A stretch of 64,000 nt of DNA from JAEYKI01 sp036679405 (GCA_036679405.1 JAVBVZ010000008.1:1-64000), one strand, 5' to 3'; shown: positions 33,338 through 43,500, counted from the first letter of the stretch. The notes: generated by a model not told the origin, from the letters alone. Made by a program: numbers and translations.

Positions 33338-35077
33338 ATGAAAATTAAGCGCTTGCTCTGTCTGATGACAGCCGTCCTTCTCCTTCTACTGCCTCTGTCC
33401 GCAGCCGCGGCGCAGGAAGAAGAGATGGACACCCGCACCATGGCCATGCTCAACAAACCCGGCGTGGTGCTTTTGTACACGACCTGGTCGGCGGATGTCA
33501 TTGTGCCGGATATCGCAATAGATGAAGTCATCTACGACGATATGTGGACAAATATTGAATCTCAGCTCAATTCGGGCGAAATGTCCGACCGGCCGGAAAA
33601 CTATGTTGCCGCTTATATGAACCTGATGACCGAATGGCTGCCGTATTACGCCTACCTGGCCAGCGACGGTTATTCTCAGACCATGTCCGTATCCTATATG
33701 GGCACGGGATTCATCGTTACGCCGGACGGTTACATTGTAACCAATGCCCATGTGGTGGAAACGGACGAAAACGAACTGATTTATGAATTTGCATCTCAGG
33801 TTGCCTACGACATTGTGATGGAAGAAGTGGATTACCTGGTGAGCGATCTTTCTTCCTATTACGGCGCTTCTCCTTCCCAGGAGCAGATAGACGCTTTCAC
33901 AGCCATGTACTACGACCTTTATGCAAACAATATGCAGGTCACCAACCTGACCGGCGATTTTGAATGCTACATGGGCAACGTTTCGCCGGGAAGCGATGTT
34001 TCTGCCAAAGCGCTGACCATGGATCTGCGTAAAAAAGGAGAGACCATTCCCGGAAAAGACATAGCGATCCTCAAAATTGACAAAACCAACCTTCCCACCG
34101 TTACGCTTGGCGACGACAGCACGCTGAAAACAGGCGATACCGTATACGCCATGGGGTATCCTGCCGTCGCAACCCTTAACGATATACTGGATATCGACCA
34201 GGCTATTCAGGAACCAACGCTGACCGGCGGTATCATCAGCGCCAAAAAGCAGATGTCGGGCGGCTGGGACATCCTGCAGACAGACGCGGATATCCACGGC
34301 GGGAACAGCGGCGGACCGCTCTTCAATGAAAACGGCGAAGTTGTCGGCATCAATACTTTTGGTGTAATCGACGAGAGCGGAGACATGGCTTCGGGCATGA
34401 ATTTTGCGGTGCCCATATCGGTCGCCAAACAATTTTTGAACGAAATCAACGTAACCCCTTCCGAAAGCGATTTTACCCGGGAATATAAGCAGGCCGTTGC
34501 GCTTTACAACCAGGGAGACTATAACGGCGCACTTGAAATTCTGCGGCGTATCAACGAGATCAACCCGGGATATCCGGTTATTGCAGAACTGCTGTCCGAT
34601 ACCAGCAGCAAGGCCGCATCCCAGACGCCCGCGCCCTCGGCATCTATTCAGCCGACGGCCGCTGCTACGCCGGATGCGCTAAGCGGTCCGGGATCAAAAG
34701 AACCTTCTTCCACGCTGATCATCATTGTGGTGATCATTGCCGCAGCCGCGGCAGTGGTGATCGTGCTGCTGATTACACGCAAACGCAAAAACCCGCCCCC
34801 TTCCGCTCCCGGAACTACGGGAACAACGGGAACGCCACCGCCCGGGCCGGGCGCCGGGCCTCCGCCGCCTCCGCCTCCGGCAGGAGCGGCGCAAAACAAT
34901 ACCGCAGATACGCAGGCAGCGGCTGCCTGTCCCAACTGCGGCAAACCAGTGGAGAAAAACGCCAAATTCTGCCGCGGCTGCGGCGCACAGCTTGAGTCCC
35001 ATTGCGTCAACTGCGGCGCGGCGCTTAAGCCCGGCGCCAAGTTCTGCCCCAATTGCGGCGCACAGCAAACAAAATAA
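33338..35077 (+). CDS. HtrA-like trypsin-family protease with C-terminal zinc ribbons
   Basis: A 579-residue exported or membrane protein. The signal peptide is at about 1-25. A chymotrypsin-like domain has His in VTNAHVVE (about 137), Asp in KDIAILKID (about 242) and Ser in HGGNSGGPLF (about 325). Where DegP proteins carry a PDZ, a short TPR-like repeat appears instead (YNQGDYNGALEILRRI, about 389-404). Then come a transmembrane helix (about 465-485), a proline-rich stretch and two zinc ribbons (CPNCG/CRGCG and CVNCG/CPNCG). The membrane helix places the ribbons on the opposite side from the protease, presumably in the cytoplasm. ATG 33338 follows AAGGAGG; 34 upstream in-frame residues are rejected. 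Confidence 0.85.
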   Translation: MKIKRLLCLMTAVLLLLLPLSAAAAQEEEMDTRTMAMLNKPGVVLLYTTWSADVIVPDIAIDEVIYDDMWTNIESQLNSGEMSDRPENYVAAYMNLMTEWLPYYAYLASDGYSQTMSVSYMGTGFIVTPDGYIVTNAHVVETDENELIYEFASQVAYDIVMEEVDYLVSDLSSYYGASPSQEQIDAFTAMYYDLYANNMQVTNLTGDFECYMGNVSPGSDVSAKALTMDLRKKGETIPGKDIAILKIDKTNLPTVTLGDDSTLKTGDTVYAMGYPAVATLNDILDIDQAIQEPTLTGGIISAKKQMSGGWDILQTDADIHGGNSGGPLFNENGEVVGINTFGVIDESGDMASGMNFAVPISVAKQFLNEINVTPSESDFTREYKQAVALYNQGDYNGALEILRRINEINPGYPVIAELLSDTSSKAASQTPAPSASIQPTAAATPDALSGPGSKEPSSTLIIIVVIIAAAAAVVIVLLITRKRKNPPPSAPGTTGTTGTPPPGPGAGPPPPPPPAGAAQNNTADTQAAAACPNCGKPVEKNAKFCRGCGAQLESHCVNCGAALKPGAKFCPNCGAQQTK

Positions 35078-35083
35078 AAAAGC

Positions 35084-35123
35084 ATCACAAAAGAGCAGGC
35101 CTTTTGGCCTGCTCTTTTGTGAT
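35084..35123 (+). terminator. 18-bp perfect hairpin after the protease gene
   Basis: ATCACAAAAGAGCAGGCC (35084-35101) pairs perfectly with its complement (35106-35123) around TTTT. A T-run is weak, but the stem is very stable and separates convergent genes. Confidence 0.75.
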
Positions 35124-35186
35124 AAGGGTCTCCTGAAAAACTGAAAAACAATATACTTTTAAAGTAAAGGCTTCTTTTGTCTTTTT

Positions 35187-36605
35187 TTATCCCCTCAGCC
35201 AGGTTTCGTCTATTTCGGCGGCAGTAGGCTGAGCGGGGTCTGCATCGAGGCCGGGGATATACTTGCATGCCTCGTGCAGCACGGCGGAAACATTGGCATA
35301 TACGCCGGCACAGTGATGTACGTAAGGCCCGGTCACCAGCTGGCGTTCCCACCTGGCCCAGTCGCCCACTTCAAACCAAACATATGTCCCGCGGGTAGAC
35401 GGGCCATCCGTTGTTTTTCCTTCTCCCATAAAGAGCTTATAGTCTCCGTGGTCTCCGTCAAAACGCGCAATGGTAATATTTCCGTCTTTAAGCTGCCACT
35501 CGCCTGTACCCGCACATTTGGACGGCAAAATAAAATGACGCCCGCCAGTCGCTTTTTTCAAATCTTTTGCGAGCTCCATGGGAAAATTCCCGCAGTGCCA
35601 CAACAGTTCGGCGTTGTCGTTTTGGGGGTGCCGTACGGTAAGGTCGGCAAAAAAAATGGTATGCCCGCCCGCGGCGGCGCTCAGCATCCGCGCGGTGATC
35701 GCGCCGTGGATATCGGTTTCGCAGGTCACCGGGATTCCTTCTTCCGTTAGCAGTCCGTGAGACATACAGGGCATCAGATGGATCAGGTCCTGCATCGCGT
35801 CCCAGCACTGAACGGCCACTGCGTTGCAGTGAAGCTCCGCGCAAAGCTCTTTCAAAGCGCATTTGAGCGCGGCAATCTTTTCGATCTCTTTTTCGTCTCC
35901 AATGGGCGAACAGTCTACCCGGTCCATTTTTTTAACGGTTGCCGCGAGGTCCTCGCCCTGTTCTTTGATGATTTTTTCCATACGCCACATTACGTCGGGC
36001 AGCGTCACCGGCACCACCGGAATGCCAAAGCGCTCCAAAAGTTCGCCTTCATTCACGATCATCGTGCAAAAATCTTTGGGACGCGTGTCTACCTGTAAAA
36101 TGCGCGTTTCAAAAAATGCTTTTACGGCGGCGCAAACGCTTATAAAATTCTTCATTCCGGTTTTATAGCTTTGGTCTGAAAGCGTACTGTTGGTAAGATA
36201 GGTATACGGCACATTGTAACGCCTGAGAATCTTCCCGGTCGCAAACAGGCCGCACTGGGTGTCCCGGCTGCGGATGCCGTCCGGTTTGGGCGCGTCGTCC
36301 CGCGGCCCCCAAAGCAGCACCGGTTTTTTTATCTGGGCCGCCACCTGCGACACCAGCGCTTCCGACCCGAAATTGCAATGCGGAATAAACAGGCCGTCTA
36401 CATGGCTGTGTTTCATTTTGGCTATGACCGGGGCTACATCTTTCTGGTCGAACAAAAGCCCTTCTTCATTGATATCATCTATATCCACAAATTGTGCATC
36501 GTACGATTCAAGATCTTTTAAAATCATGTTCTTAAAGCGCTGCGCCTCTTCCTTAGAAAAAACGTTCCTGCGGGTGGACACCACGCCGATTATAATCTTT
36601 TCCAT
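35187..36605 (-). CDS. L-fucose/L-arabinose isomerase-like protein
   Basis: A 472-residue protein of the fucose isomerase superfamily: an N-terminal Rossmann-like half (IIIGVVSTRR start, then HCNFGSEA at about 95), a metal-binding middle with CETDIHGAITARM (about 302-314), and a C-terminal barrel. Such enzymes interconvert aldoses and ketoses with a divalent metal. ATG 36605 follows GGAGGG; the longer frame from 36704 has no ribosome site. No sugar transporter or kinase is adjacent, so the substrate is unknown. Confidence 0.75.
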   Translation of the reverse strand: MEKIIIGVVSTRRNVFSKEEAQRFKNMILKDLESYDAQFVDIDDINEEGLLFDQKDVAPVIAKMKHSHVDGLFIPHCNFGSEALVSQVAAQIKKPVLLWGPRDDAPKPDGIRSRDTQCGLFATGKILRRYNVPYTYLTNSTLSDQSYKTGMKNFISVCAAVKAFFETRILQVDTRPKDFCTMIVNEGELLERFGIPVVPVTLPDVMWRMEKIIKEQGEDLAATVKKMDRVDCSPIGDEKEIEKIAALKCALKELCAELHCNAVAVQCWDAMQDLIHLMPCMSHGLLTEEGIPVTCETDIHGAITARMLSAAAGGHTIFFADLTVRHPQNDNAELLWHCGNFPMELAKDLKKATGGRHFILPSKCAGTGEWQLKDGNITIARFDGDHGDYKLFMGEGKTTDGPSTRGTYVWFEVGDWARWERQLVTGPYVHHCAGVYANVSAVLHEACKYIPGLDADPAQPTAAEIDETWLRG

Positions 36606-36683
36606 CACAAACCCTCCGGTTATAAAATAAATTTTGATTGGGCAAGAAACCCAAAGAAACCAGGCATCTTTTGGGGAATCCCA

Positions 36684-36720
36684 CAAAAAAAGAAGCCTGT
36701 ACAAAAAGAGAAGCTTCTTT
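36684..36720 (-). terminator. terminator of the stress/repair operon
   Basis: AAAGAAGC (36689-36696) pairs with GCTTCTTT (36713-36720), and a long T-run follows on the minus strand. It ends the operon whose last gene is the HD protein. A TATAAT-like hexamer just upstream (36724-36729) might instead make it an attenuator for the isomerase gene. Confidence 0.65.
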
Positions 36721-36768
36721 CATTATAATCGTCATCTCCGCAAAAATCCATTAAAAAATAAAGAAGAT

Positions 36769-37251
36769 TTACAAATACAGAGCCTCCAGCAGACGGCTGC
36801 CCGTCCTGGTTTTGAATATATGTTCTTTCACGCTCTGCACAGCCTCTTTTTTCATTCCGTCTTCATAAATATTTACCAGGAAATCTGCTTCCACCAAGAT
36901 CTGAAAATCCGGCGCATCTATTTTGGAATAACTGTGATGGTTGCCTACCAAAAATAAAACACGCTCCTGATCCTGCTTTTTCAGCGCAAGCCCTTCGAGC
37001 AGGCCTCGGGCAACGGCCGGGCCTTCCGTTTCCTGATACCTGCCGTCCGCACAACCGTATTTGCGTTCAGCCTCACGGATACCGATATCATGAAGAATCG
37101 CCGCGCTCAGCAGGATCCGGCGTTCCGCTTCTCCCAAGTTTTCCCCTTTTGCGATCATACGGGCAAATCCGTATACTTTCAGCGCATGTCCCACGCGTTT
37201 TGGGTCTCCTTCAAACGTATCCGCCATTTTGAGCAACAGCGTGTCTTCCAT
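36769..37251 (-). CDS. small HD-domain phosphohydrolase
   Basis: This 160-residue protein has the HD metal-binding motifs: His at HALKVYGFA (about 22), HD in AAILHDIGI (about 50-58), and later His in VGNHHSYSK. Small HD proteins are often nucleotidases or (p)ppGpp-like or dNTP hydrolases. ATG follows GGAGG by eight bases; 14 bases after uvsE. It is the last gene in an operon with DNA- and protein-repair enzymes, so nucleotide sanitation is a reasonable guess, not a conclusion. Confidence 0.8.
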   Translation of the reverse strand: MEDTLLLKMADTFEGDPKRVGHALKVYGFARMIAKGENLGEAERRILLSAAILHDIGIREAERKYGCADGRYQETEGPAVARGLLEGLALKKQDQERVLFLVGNHHSYSKIDAPDFQILVEADFLVNIYEDGMKKEAVQSVKEHIFKTRTGSRLLEALYL

Positions 37252-37265
37252 TCAGGGCACCTCCG

Positions 37266-38510
37266 TCAATCCAGATAAAAATAATATGACCGTTTAAGAT
37301 ATCCGTCCTCATAGCGGTCCAAACATCTGCGCAGAAAGCGCTTCACCGCCGCTTCATCCATCCCTTCGCTTTCCGTAAGCGTTGAAAACTGCTTTTTCTC
37401 CCGGGCGGAAGCCTTGTCTTTCAAATACCCCCATACATGCCGGGCCGCATTTTTCTTTGTACCGTCCGTTCCCGCAAGCGCCAGGGCAGCGTCGATCCTT
37501 TCATAAAACGCAACGGCGTCAGCCGTCCCTTTATCCTTCAAAAATGCGCGCAGTTCATTATAACAGGTTTGGGAGCGGCTCAAAACCATATATTTATACC
37601 GCGCCCATTCCCGCTCCAGCTCGGCGGTAGGAACCCTGCCCAAAACCGCCTTCATGCATTTTACGGTCGAAAGGTTTTTGTCTTTCACTTCCAGCATAAT
37701 ATCGACCTCCAATTCCCGGATGCTTTGATAAAACGCAAGAAAACGGGCGGCGTCAATGGTTTTTGAATGTGCGCCCCGCCGGCCGCCCGGCTGTGAGTAA
37801 TGCAGTTTGGGCCGGCCGTCTTCTTTCCCCCAGGTTGCCGCGCATGTTTTGATCCACGCCGTCTCGCTTAACGTTTCTTTGGGCGGGCACAGTGCATGAT
37901 GCAGATTATCAAATATAACGGGAAAACCCGTATGCGCCGATAGTTCAAGCACGTCCTGCACCGTAAAAACCTTATCATCGTTTTCCAGTGCAATACGGCT
38001 GCAGACCGCTTCGGGCAGTTCTTTTGCACGGCGGATAAAGGCGCTCATCGCCTTTTTTTTGTCTCCGTACGCACCGCCCGTATGAAGCACGACTTTAGAT
38101 TCCGGCGTCATGCCCAGGGCCTGCAAAAAATCCGCATGATACGCAAGGTCCAGCAAAGCGTTTGCGGCTACCCTCTCATCCGGAGAATTTAAAACAGTAT
38201 ATTGCCCGGGATGCATGGATACCCGGATCCCGGCTTTTTTTATTTTTTCTCCGATGCTTAAGAGCGGCTCTGCGAACTCACGCTTCCAGTCAAAATGGAC
38301 GGCCGGATGCGACGCAAACGGAACAATGTCCGAACTAATGCGGAACAGCCGGATCTGGTTTTCCGCATTATATTCGATCATGCGCTCCAGGGCCCGCAGA
38401 TTTGCGGATGTGATGCTGCGGATATTTTGCGCCGACGCATTTTTCAGCCGGCATCCTTTGATTCCGACCCCATCCTCGCCGATCACGAGGCAGGCATAAC
38501 CAATACGAAT
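37266..38510 (-). CDS. uvsE: UV damage endonuclease UvsE (UVDE), probable ATT start
   Basis: A 414-residue TIM-barrel endonuclease that nicks 5' to UV photoproducts. Family motifs are RISSDIVPFASHP (about 56-68), SMHPGQY (about 101-107), HTGGAYGDKK (about 138-147), ALENDDK (about 172-178) and DNLHHAL. The first strand, IRIGYACLVIGEDG, is conserved in UVDE but lies before any ATG, GTG or TTG: the frame is closed by TAG at 38526-38528, and the first conventional start is GTG 38486, inside that strand. ATT 38510 sits eight bases after AGGAGG, so an ATT start is proposed. Adjacent to msrAB (15 bases). Confidence 0.85.
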   Translation of the reverse strand: MRIGYACLVIGEDGVGIKGCRLKNASAQNIRSITSANLRALERMIEYNAENQIRLFRISSDIVPFASHPAVHFDWKREFAEPLLSIGEKIKKAGIRVSMHPGQYTVLNSPDERVAANALLDLAYHADFLQALGMTPESKVVLHTGGAYGDKKKAMSAFIRRAKELPEAVCSRIALENDDKVFTVQDVLELSAHTGFPVIFDNLHHALCPPKETLSETAWIKTCAATWGKEDGRPKLHYSQPGGRRGAHSKTIDAARFLAFYQSIRELEVDIMLEVKDKNLSTVKCMKAVLGRVPTAELEREWARYKYMVLSRSQTCYNELRAFLKDKGTADAVAFYERIDAALALAGTDGTKKNAARHVWGYLKDKASAREKKQFSTLTESEGMDEAAVKRFLRRCLDRYEDGYLKRSYYFYLD

Positions 38511-38525
38511 CCCCTTTTCCTCCTG

Positions 38526-39491
38526 CTATTTGAGCAGCGCCAGATATTTCCCGTACCCTTCCTCCTGCATCTTCTCAGCAGGTATGAAGCGCAGGGACGC
38601 ACTGTTGATGCAGTAGCGCAAGCCGCCCGTTTCGGGCGGGCCGTCCTCAAAAACATGTCCGAGGTGCGAATCCCCATAACGGCTCTTAACCTCTGTCCGC
38701 ATCATTCCCGCGCTCATATCCGTTTTTTGCACCACCGCATCCGCATAGATGGGGCGCGTAAAACTGGGCCACCCGGTACCCGAATCAAATTTTTGGGAAG
38801 AGGCAAAAAGCGGTTCCCCGGTTGCAACATCCACATAGATCCCCCGCTCATGGTTGTTCCAATACTCGTTTTGAAACGGGGGCTCCGTCCCATTCTTGCG
38901 GATCACGGTATACTGCATGGCGGAAAGCCTCTTTCTCAGTTCTTCTTCGGCCGGTTTCTGGTAAGGATTTTTCTTTTTTTCAGCCAGCGCCCGTTCGGCT
39001 GCAGAAAGATCGATATGGCAGTATCCTCCCGGATTTTTCTCAAGATAATCCTGATGGTAGTCTTCAGCCGGATAGTAATTGCGAAGCGGCTCCGCTTCCA
39101 CCACGATGCTCTTTGCATATCTTCTCTGTTCAGCGGCCAGGGCGTGGTCTATTACTTCACGGTCCTGCGCGTCCCTGTAATAAATGCCCGTCCTGTACTG
39201 CGTTCCCGTGTCATTGCCCTGCCGGTTTAGGCTGGTCGGGTCTATAATCATAAAATAATAGGATATCAGCTCCGCAAGGCTCACCTCTGCAGGGTCGTAC
39301 GTTACCCGGACCGTTTCCGCGTGCCCTGTCTGCGCAATATCGTAATACCCGGGCTGTTCCGTCTTTCCGTTTGCATAGCCAACGTCCGTTTCCGCAACGC
39401 CGGGGATTTTCTTAAAAAACGCTTCCACGCCCCAAAAGCACCCGCCGGCCAGCCAGATGCTCTTAAAGCCTTTTTTCATATCCGTGTCCAT
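38526..39491 (-). CDS. msrAB: bifunctional methionine sulfoxide reductase MsrA-MsrB
   Basis: A 321-residue fusion that repairs both S- and R-methionine sulfoxides. The MsrA half (about 10-165) has the catalytic motif GGCFWGVEAFF (Cys about 18). The MsrB half (about 180-315) has SGTGWPSF, then HLGHVFEDGP and the catalytic Cys in LRYCINSASL. The CxxC zinc pairs of some MsrB proteins are absent. No signal peptide, so cytoplasmic. It lies in an operon with a cupin gene upstream and uvsE downstream, consistent with oxidative and radiation stress. Its TAG stop overlaps the ribosome-site region of uvsE. Confidence 0.95.
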   Translation of the reverse strand: MDTDMKKGFKSIWLAGGCFWGVEAFFKKIPGVAETDVGYANGKTEQPGYYDIAQTGHAETVRVTYDPAEVSLAELISYYFMIIDPTSLNRQGNDTGTQYRTGIYYRDAQDREVIDHALAAEQRRYAKSIVVEAEPLRNYYPAEDYHQDYLEKNPGGYCHIDLSAAERALAEKKKNPYQKPAEEELRKRLSAMQYTVIRKNGTEPPFQNEYWNNHERGIYVDVATGEPLFASSQKFDSGTGWPSFTRPIYADAVVQKTDMSAGMMRTEVKSRYGDSHLGHVFEDGPPETGGLRYCINSASLRFIPAEKMQEEGYGKYLALLK

Positions 39492-39511
39492 GATTTGGTT
39501 TTCTCCTTATA

Positions 39512-39856
39512 TCAGTCCAAAGAAAATACAACCGTTAAAAGCATTTTGAAACGTGTTGCCGCTTTTAAGGCATGGCTGATATCTTTGGGCATCAGTATGG
39601 CCTCCCCTTCCCGGACGATGTGCTCTTGGCCGTCAATTATGATTTCGGCGGTGCCTTCCAAAACGTAAACCATTGCATCTCCGCCCGAAGCATGCGAGCT
39701 GATCTCTTCTCCCTTGTCAAAAGCAAACAGCGTCAGGCTCAGGGGTTTTCCCTGCGCCAGCGTACGGCTGACCACCTGGCCTTCCTGGTAGTCAACCAGC
39801 GATTTCAGTTCCAGCGCCCGGGATACTTCCATATTTCGGATCAATTTCTTTTCCAT
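39512..39856 (-). CDS. small cupin protein
   Basis: A 114-residue single-domain cupin with motif 1 region EISSHASGGDAMVYVLEG (about 48-65) and motif 2 EGEAILMPKDISHAL (about 82-96). Metal ligands are partly conserved (His about 52, Glu about 64, His about 94). ATG 39856 follows GGGA by nine bases; the longer frame from 39964 overlaps the upstream gene and is rejected. Small cupins of this type are often stress-linked or ligand sensors; the exact role is unknown. Third-last partner of the repair operon, 20 bases before msrAB. Confidence 0.8.
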   Translation of the reverse strand: MEKKLIRNMEVSRALELKSLVDYQEGQVVSRTLAQGKPLSLTLFAFDKGEEISSHASGGDAMVYVLEGTAEIIIDGQEHIVREGEAILMPKDISHALKAATRFKMLLTVVFSLD

Positions 39857-39869
39857 AAGACTTGTTCCC

Positions 39870-40121
39870 TTAAAACACCATTTTTTGAATTCCAACGCCC
39901 GGGATGCCGGTAAGCTTTGCTTCCAGTTTTGCAGATTCTTCTCCCGCATTGTCGGTAAGTTCAAGGATAATCAGGCCTTTTTCGCTGCATGCATCTCCTG
40001 CCGTCTGGTGCAAGCCGATACGCGTTTGAATATAACAGCCAAATTCCGTTAAAACATCCTGCACCGCGGTCGCCGTGCTGTTCCTCTTTTCCAATTGCAC
40101 TCCCATAATGATTTTAGCCAT
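39870..40121 (-). CDS. TM1266-like ACT-fold regulator
   Basis: An 83-residue ferredoxin-like fold protein resembling the family annotated as iron-only hydrogenase system regulator (TM1266-like). The pattern MGVQLEKRNSTATAVQDVL, RIGLHQ and GLIILELTD, with a final GIPGVGIQK, matches. It has no DNA-binding domain, so the regulator name is not proven. No hydrogenase genes are near. It is the first gene of the operon leading to the cupin, msrAB, uvsE and HD genes. Confidence 0.7.
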   Translation of the reverse strand: MAKIIMGVQLEKRNSTATAVQDVLTEFGCYIQTRIGLHQTAGDACSEKGLIILELTDNAGEESAKLEAKLTGIPGVGIQKMVF

Positions 40122-40537
40122 TTTTAATCCATCCTTTCCATTGATACCTTTTTATACTCCTGCGTGCTTTTATCACGCCGAAAAAAATATGCTTTTCCCC
40201 TTCAATTATACGCTGCCCGGCTGGCAAAAAACAGTAAAATATTTACTTTTAAAAAAGGCCCTGCCGCCTTTTTAGAATTCTATAATAAAATACACCTTCC
40301 CTCTGCCGCCTAAACATTTTCCTGCGCCGCGGCTTTTGGGGCCCGGTACATTGTGGAAGAAAAAGGGATTGCTTTACATATTTCTTGAAAAAAAGAGAAT
40401 AATACTATAAAATGTTAGGGAAGATGGCAACTTGAAAGCAACATTTTAGATGAATCCCCCAGGATCACTTATTCGGGGATATTTGGTAAAAACGGCTGCC
40501 GCTGTTTCCCGCAGGCTTGTTTGAAAGGCGCTCTTTC
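40122..40537. promoter_or_regulatory. intergenic region with structured leader before the c-di-GMP gene
   Basis: No gene is seen. On the plus strand TTGAAA (40385-40390) and TATAAA (40406-40411) form a promoter with a short 15-base spacer. The predicted transcript begins with a stem AAAATGTT/AACATTTT (40409-40447) and a second stem ATCCCC/GGGGAT (40454-40480). The promoter of the divergent repair operon must also lie here; an ATTATA at 40205-40210 is a candidate minus-strand -10. The leader matches neither c-di-GMP riboswitch class that I can recall. Confidence 0.4.
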
Positions 40538-43500
40538 ATGAATGAGATCTTTTACAAATCAGTTATAGGCGAATCGCAAATCGGTTTTGCATATCAAAAA
40601 ATGCTTGCGGACGAAACCGGCTCACCCTGCGACTATGAGATCATTGATGCCAACGCGGCTTTTTCGGACATTGTGGGGATTCCTCTTGATGACATCATTG
40701 GAAAAAAAGCGACCGAGATCCTTCCCGCAGTTTTTCAGAACCCCTGTAAATGGGTGGAATCCTTTGGGGACCTGAGCCGCCGGAACAAGACGCTGGACCT
40801 GCAGACCTACGCCCAGTCGCTTTCGAGCTGGTTTCATGTCAAGGCCTTTTCCCCCGAGCCGGGTTATGTGGCCGCTTTTTTCAGCAATATTTCCAAAGAA
40901 GCCAACAACGAAAGCAATCTTGCCGAATTTTTCAATGCCAATCCGGACCTTTTGTGCATCATGGATACGGAGGGCAACTTTATCCGCATCAATGAAGAAT
41001 GGGGGTCTTCGCTCGGATATGATAAAACCGAGGTGGAAGGCAAAAATTTTTTTGAATACGTTCTTTCTAAAGATTTAAAAAAATCGCGCAACGCTTTTTC
41101 TCAGATATCCAAACAATCTCCAAAGCTCAACCTTTTAATTCGCAATCTGGCCACAGACGGGTCTTTTAAATTTTTTGAATGGCGCGGCCAGCTTAAGGAT
41201 GGTTTCATTTTTGCTTCCGCACGGGATGTTACCGCCTCTATAGAAGAAAATAAAAAATTCGAACGTTTAACCTCCACCCTGGAGGATTTCCTTAAAATGT
41301 CCGCCCAAACCATTAACCACCAGCGGATATCGGACACCCTTCTTTTTTTATCAGATGCAAAATACGTTGCATTTGCGCAAAACATGAGTACAGGCGAAGG
41401 CTACCGGCTTTCTTCCATATCCGGCTCTTTTGATAAAGAAACAGATCGGACTGCCCGTGATTTCGTACAGAAACTGATGACTGCCGTTCTGCCTGCAGAC
41501 CAAATGGAACGCTGCGGCAAACCGGGCCAGATGATTACCACGTACTCCGGCTTTAAAGAATTCTTTGGCCATGTCGGCAAGTTCGATCCTTCTTTTTCGG
41601 CGCCTCTGCGCATGGACACCGGCGAACTGGTCTTTTCCAAAATAATAAAAGACGGCGCCGACCTTGGATATCTGGTCATGGTTATGCCAAAAGGCGTCCC
41701 TTTCACCCAGCATGGGTTTATCAGCGTATATACCCGCGGCGTAGGTCTTCTGATAGACCGTGTCCGTACGGAAGAAAAATTTTCCCAGAGCCAGCGGATG
41801 CTGCGGGAAGCGCAGGCCATCGCCCGCCTGGGCCGCTGGGAATGGGACCACGATACGGGAAACGTTTTCCTTTCGGGCGAATCTGCGCGCCTTTTCGGCC
41901 TGGGCGATACGCATCTGACCCTTCCCTATGAAAGCCTTATGGAACGCATACACCCGCTGGATCAAAAAAGGATTCAGCAGTCCAATGAGGCGTATACGGC
42001 ATTCGGGGACACGCATGAGATCCTCTACCGCATCATTACCCGGACAGGCGAACAAAAGTGGGTCAACCAAACAGGCCGTACCTCGCTGGATGAAAGCGAC
42101 GCGCCTCTCCGCACGACCGGCACTATGCAGGATCTCACCGGTATCAAAAACGCGGAAGAAAAGATAAAGGAACTCTTAGACCAGAACGAAACCATCTTCA
42201 ACGGAACGCAAAACGGCCTGTTTTTGATCCGTGTCGTAATGGGCAGCCGCCGCTACCGCTACTTGAAATGCAACAATTCCTTTGCGGATTTCTGCGGCAT
42301 CCATGCGGATGCTTTTGCCGGAAAAACACCGGAAGAAGTATTTGGTGACCGGGTGGGCGGCAAATTCAGCAACGCCTTTGGACAGTGCCTGAAATCAAAA
42401 GAACCTTATTCATACGAAGAAGCCGTCTCTCTTCCGGCGGGAAGCCGTATCTGGTCTTTTGCGCTTACCCCCATATTTGACAACAACAAACCCATGTTCA
42501 TTGTGGGTTCCATAGAAGACATTACCCAAAAAAAGACGGCCGAACGCGAGATACGCGCCAATTTGCGCCTCAATAAAGCGCTGCTGCGTCTCAGTACGTC
42601 GGGCGACCAGTCTACACAGGAAATACTGAGTATTGCGCTTGAGCAGGCCGTCCGCCTGACCCAGAGCCGGGACGGATTTGTGATGCTGCCGAACGCACAG
42701 CCGGACGGAGCCGCTTTGTGGTCCTGGTCAAGAAATACGGCCCAGAAATGCAGCGTGCCCGAAGGATTTTTTAAACTGGATGTATCCAGGGCCGGTATAT
42801 GGGCAGAAGCGATCCGCTCCAAAAAGCCTGTCATGATGAACGATTTTAAAGACAGGGAAAATTCGGAGCTGCCCGAGGGGCATATCCCTGTACGCCGTTT
42901 TCTGTCCGTTCCTGTTCTTGAAAACGGACAGGTCGTCGCAGCCGTTGGAATTGCCAACAAAAAAGCGGAATATACCGAACGCGACCAGATGACGCTTTCT
43001 CTGGTTTTAAGCAACGTGTGGGCGCTCATTCGCCGCAAACGCAGCGACGAACTTTTAAAACAGGAAAAAGACCTTTTTAAAACGACCCTTTTGTCCATTG
43101 GGGACGCGATCCTCGCGACCGACCAGGACGGCAAGGTGATCGTTATCAACGAAGTTGCACAGGAACTCACCGGTTTTTCCAGCAAAGAAGCCATTGGCAA
43201 AAAACACGAAGATGTTTTTCATGTTATTGATGAAAAAACACGCAAACGGGTGGAAGCGCCGGTTCCAAGGGTCCTTAAGACCGGCAAGACCATCGCGATT
43301 GCCAATCATACCATTCTTTTGTCCAAAAACGGCAGGGAATATCCCATCACCGACAGCGCCGCGCCCATCATGGGTGAAAACGGGGAGATACGCGGTGTTG
43401 TCCTGGCCTTCAGGGACGTTACGTTTGAAAAAGAAAAAATGGATGCGATCCGTTATTTAAGCTATCACGACCAGCTGACCGGTATATTTAACCGTCCGTT

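Noticed and set aside
40409..40537. c-di-GMP riboswitch (GEMM class I or II)
   Set aside because: The conserved aptamer blocks of neither class can be found; only generic stems are visible.
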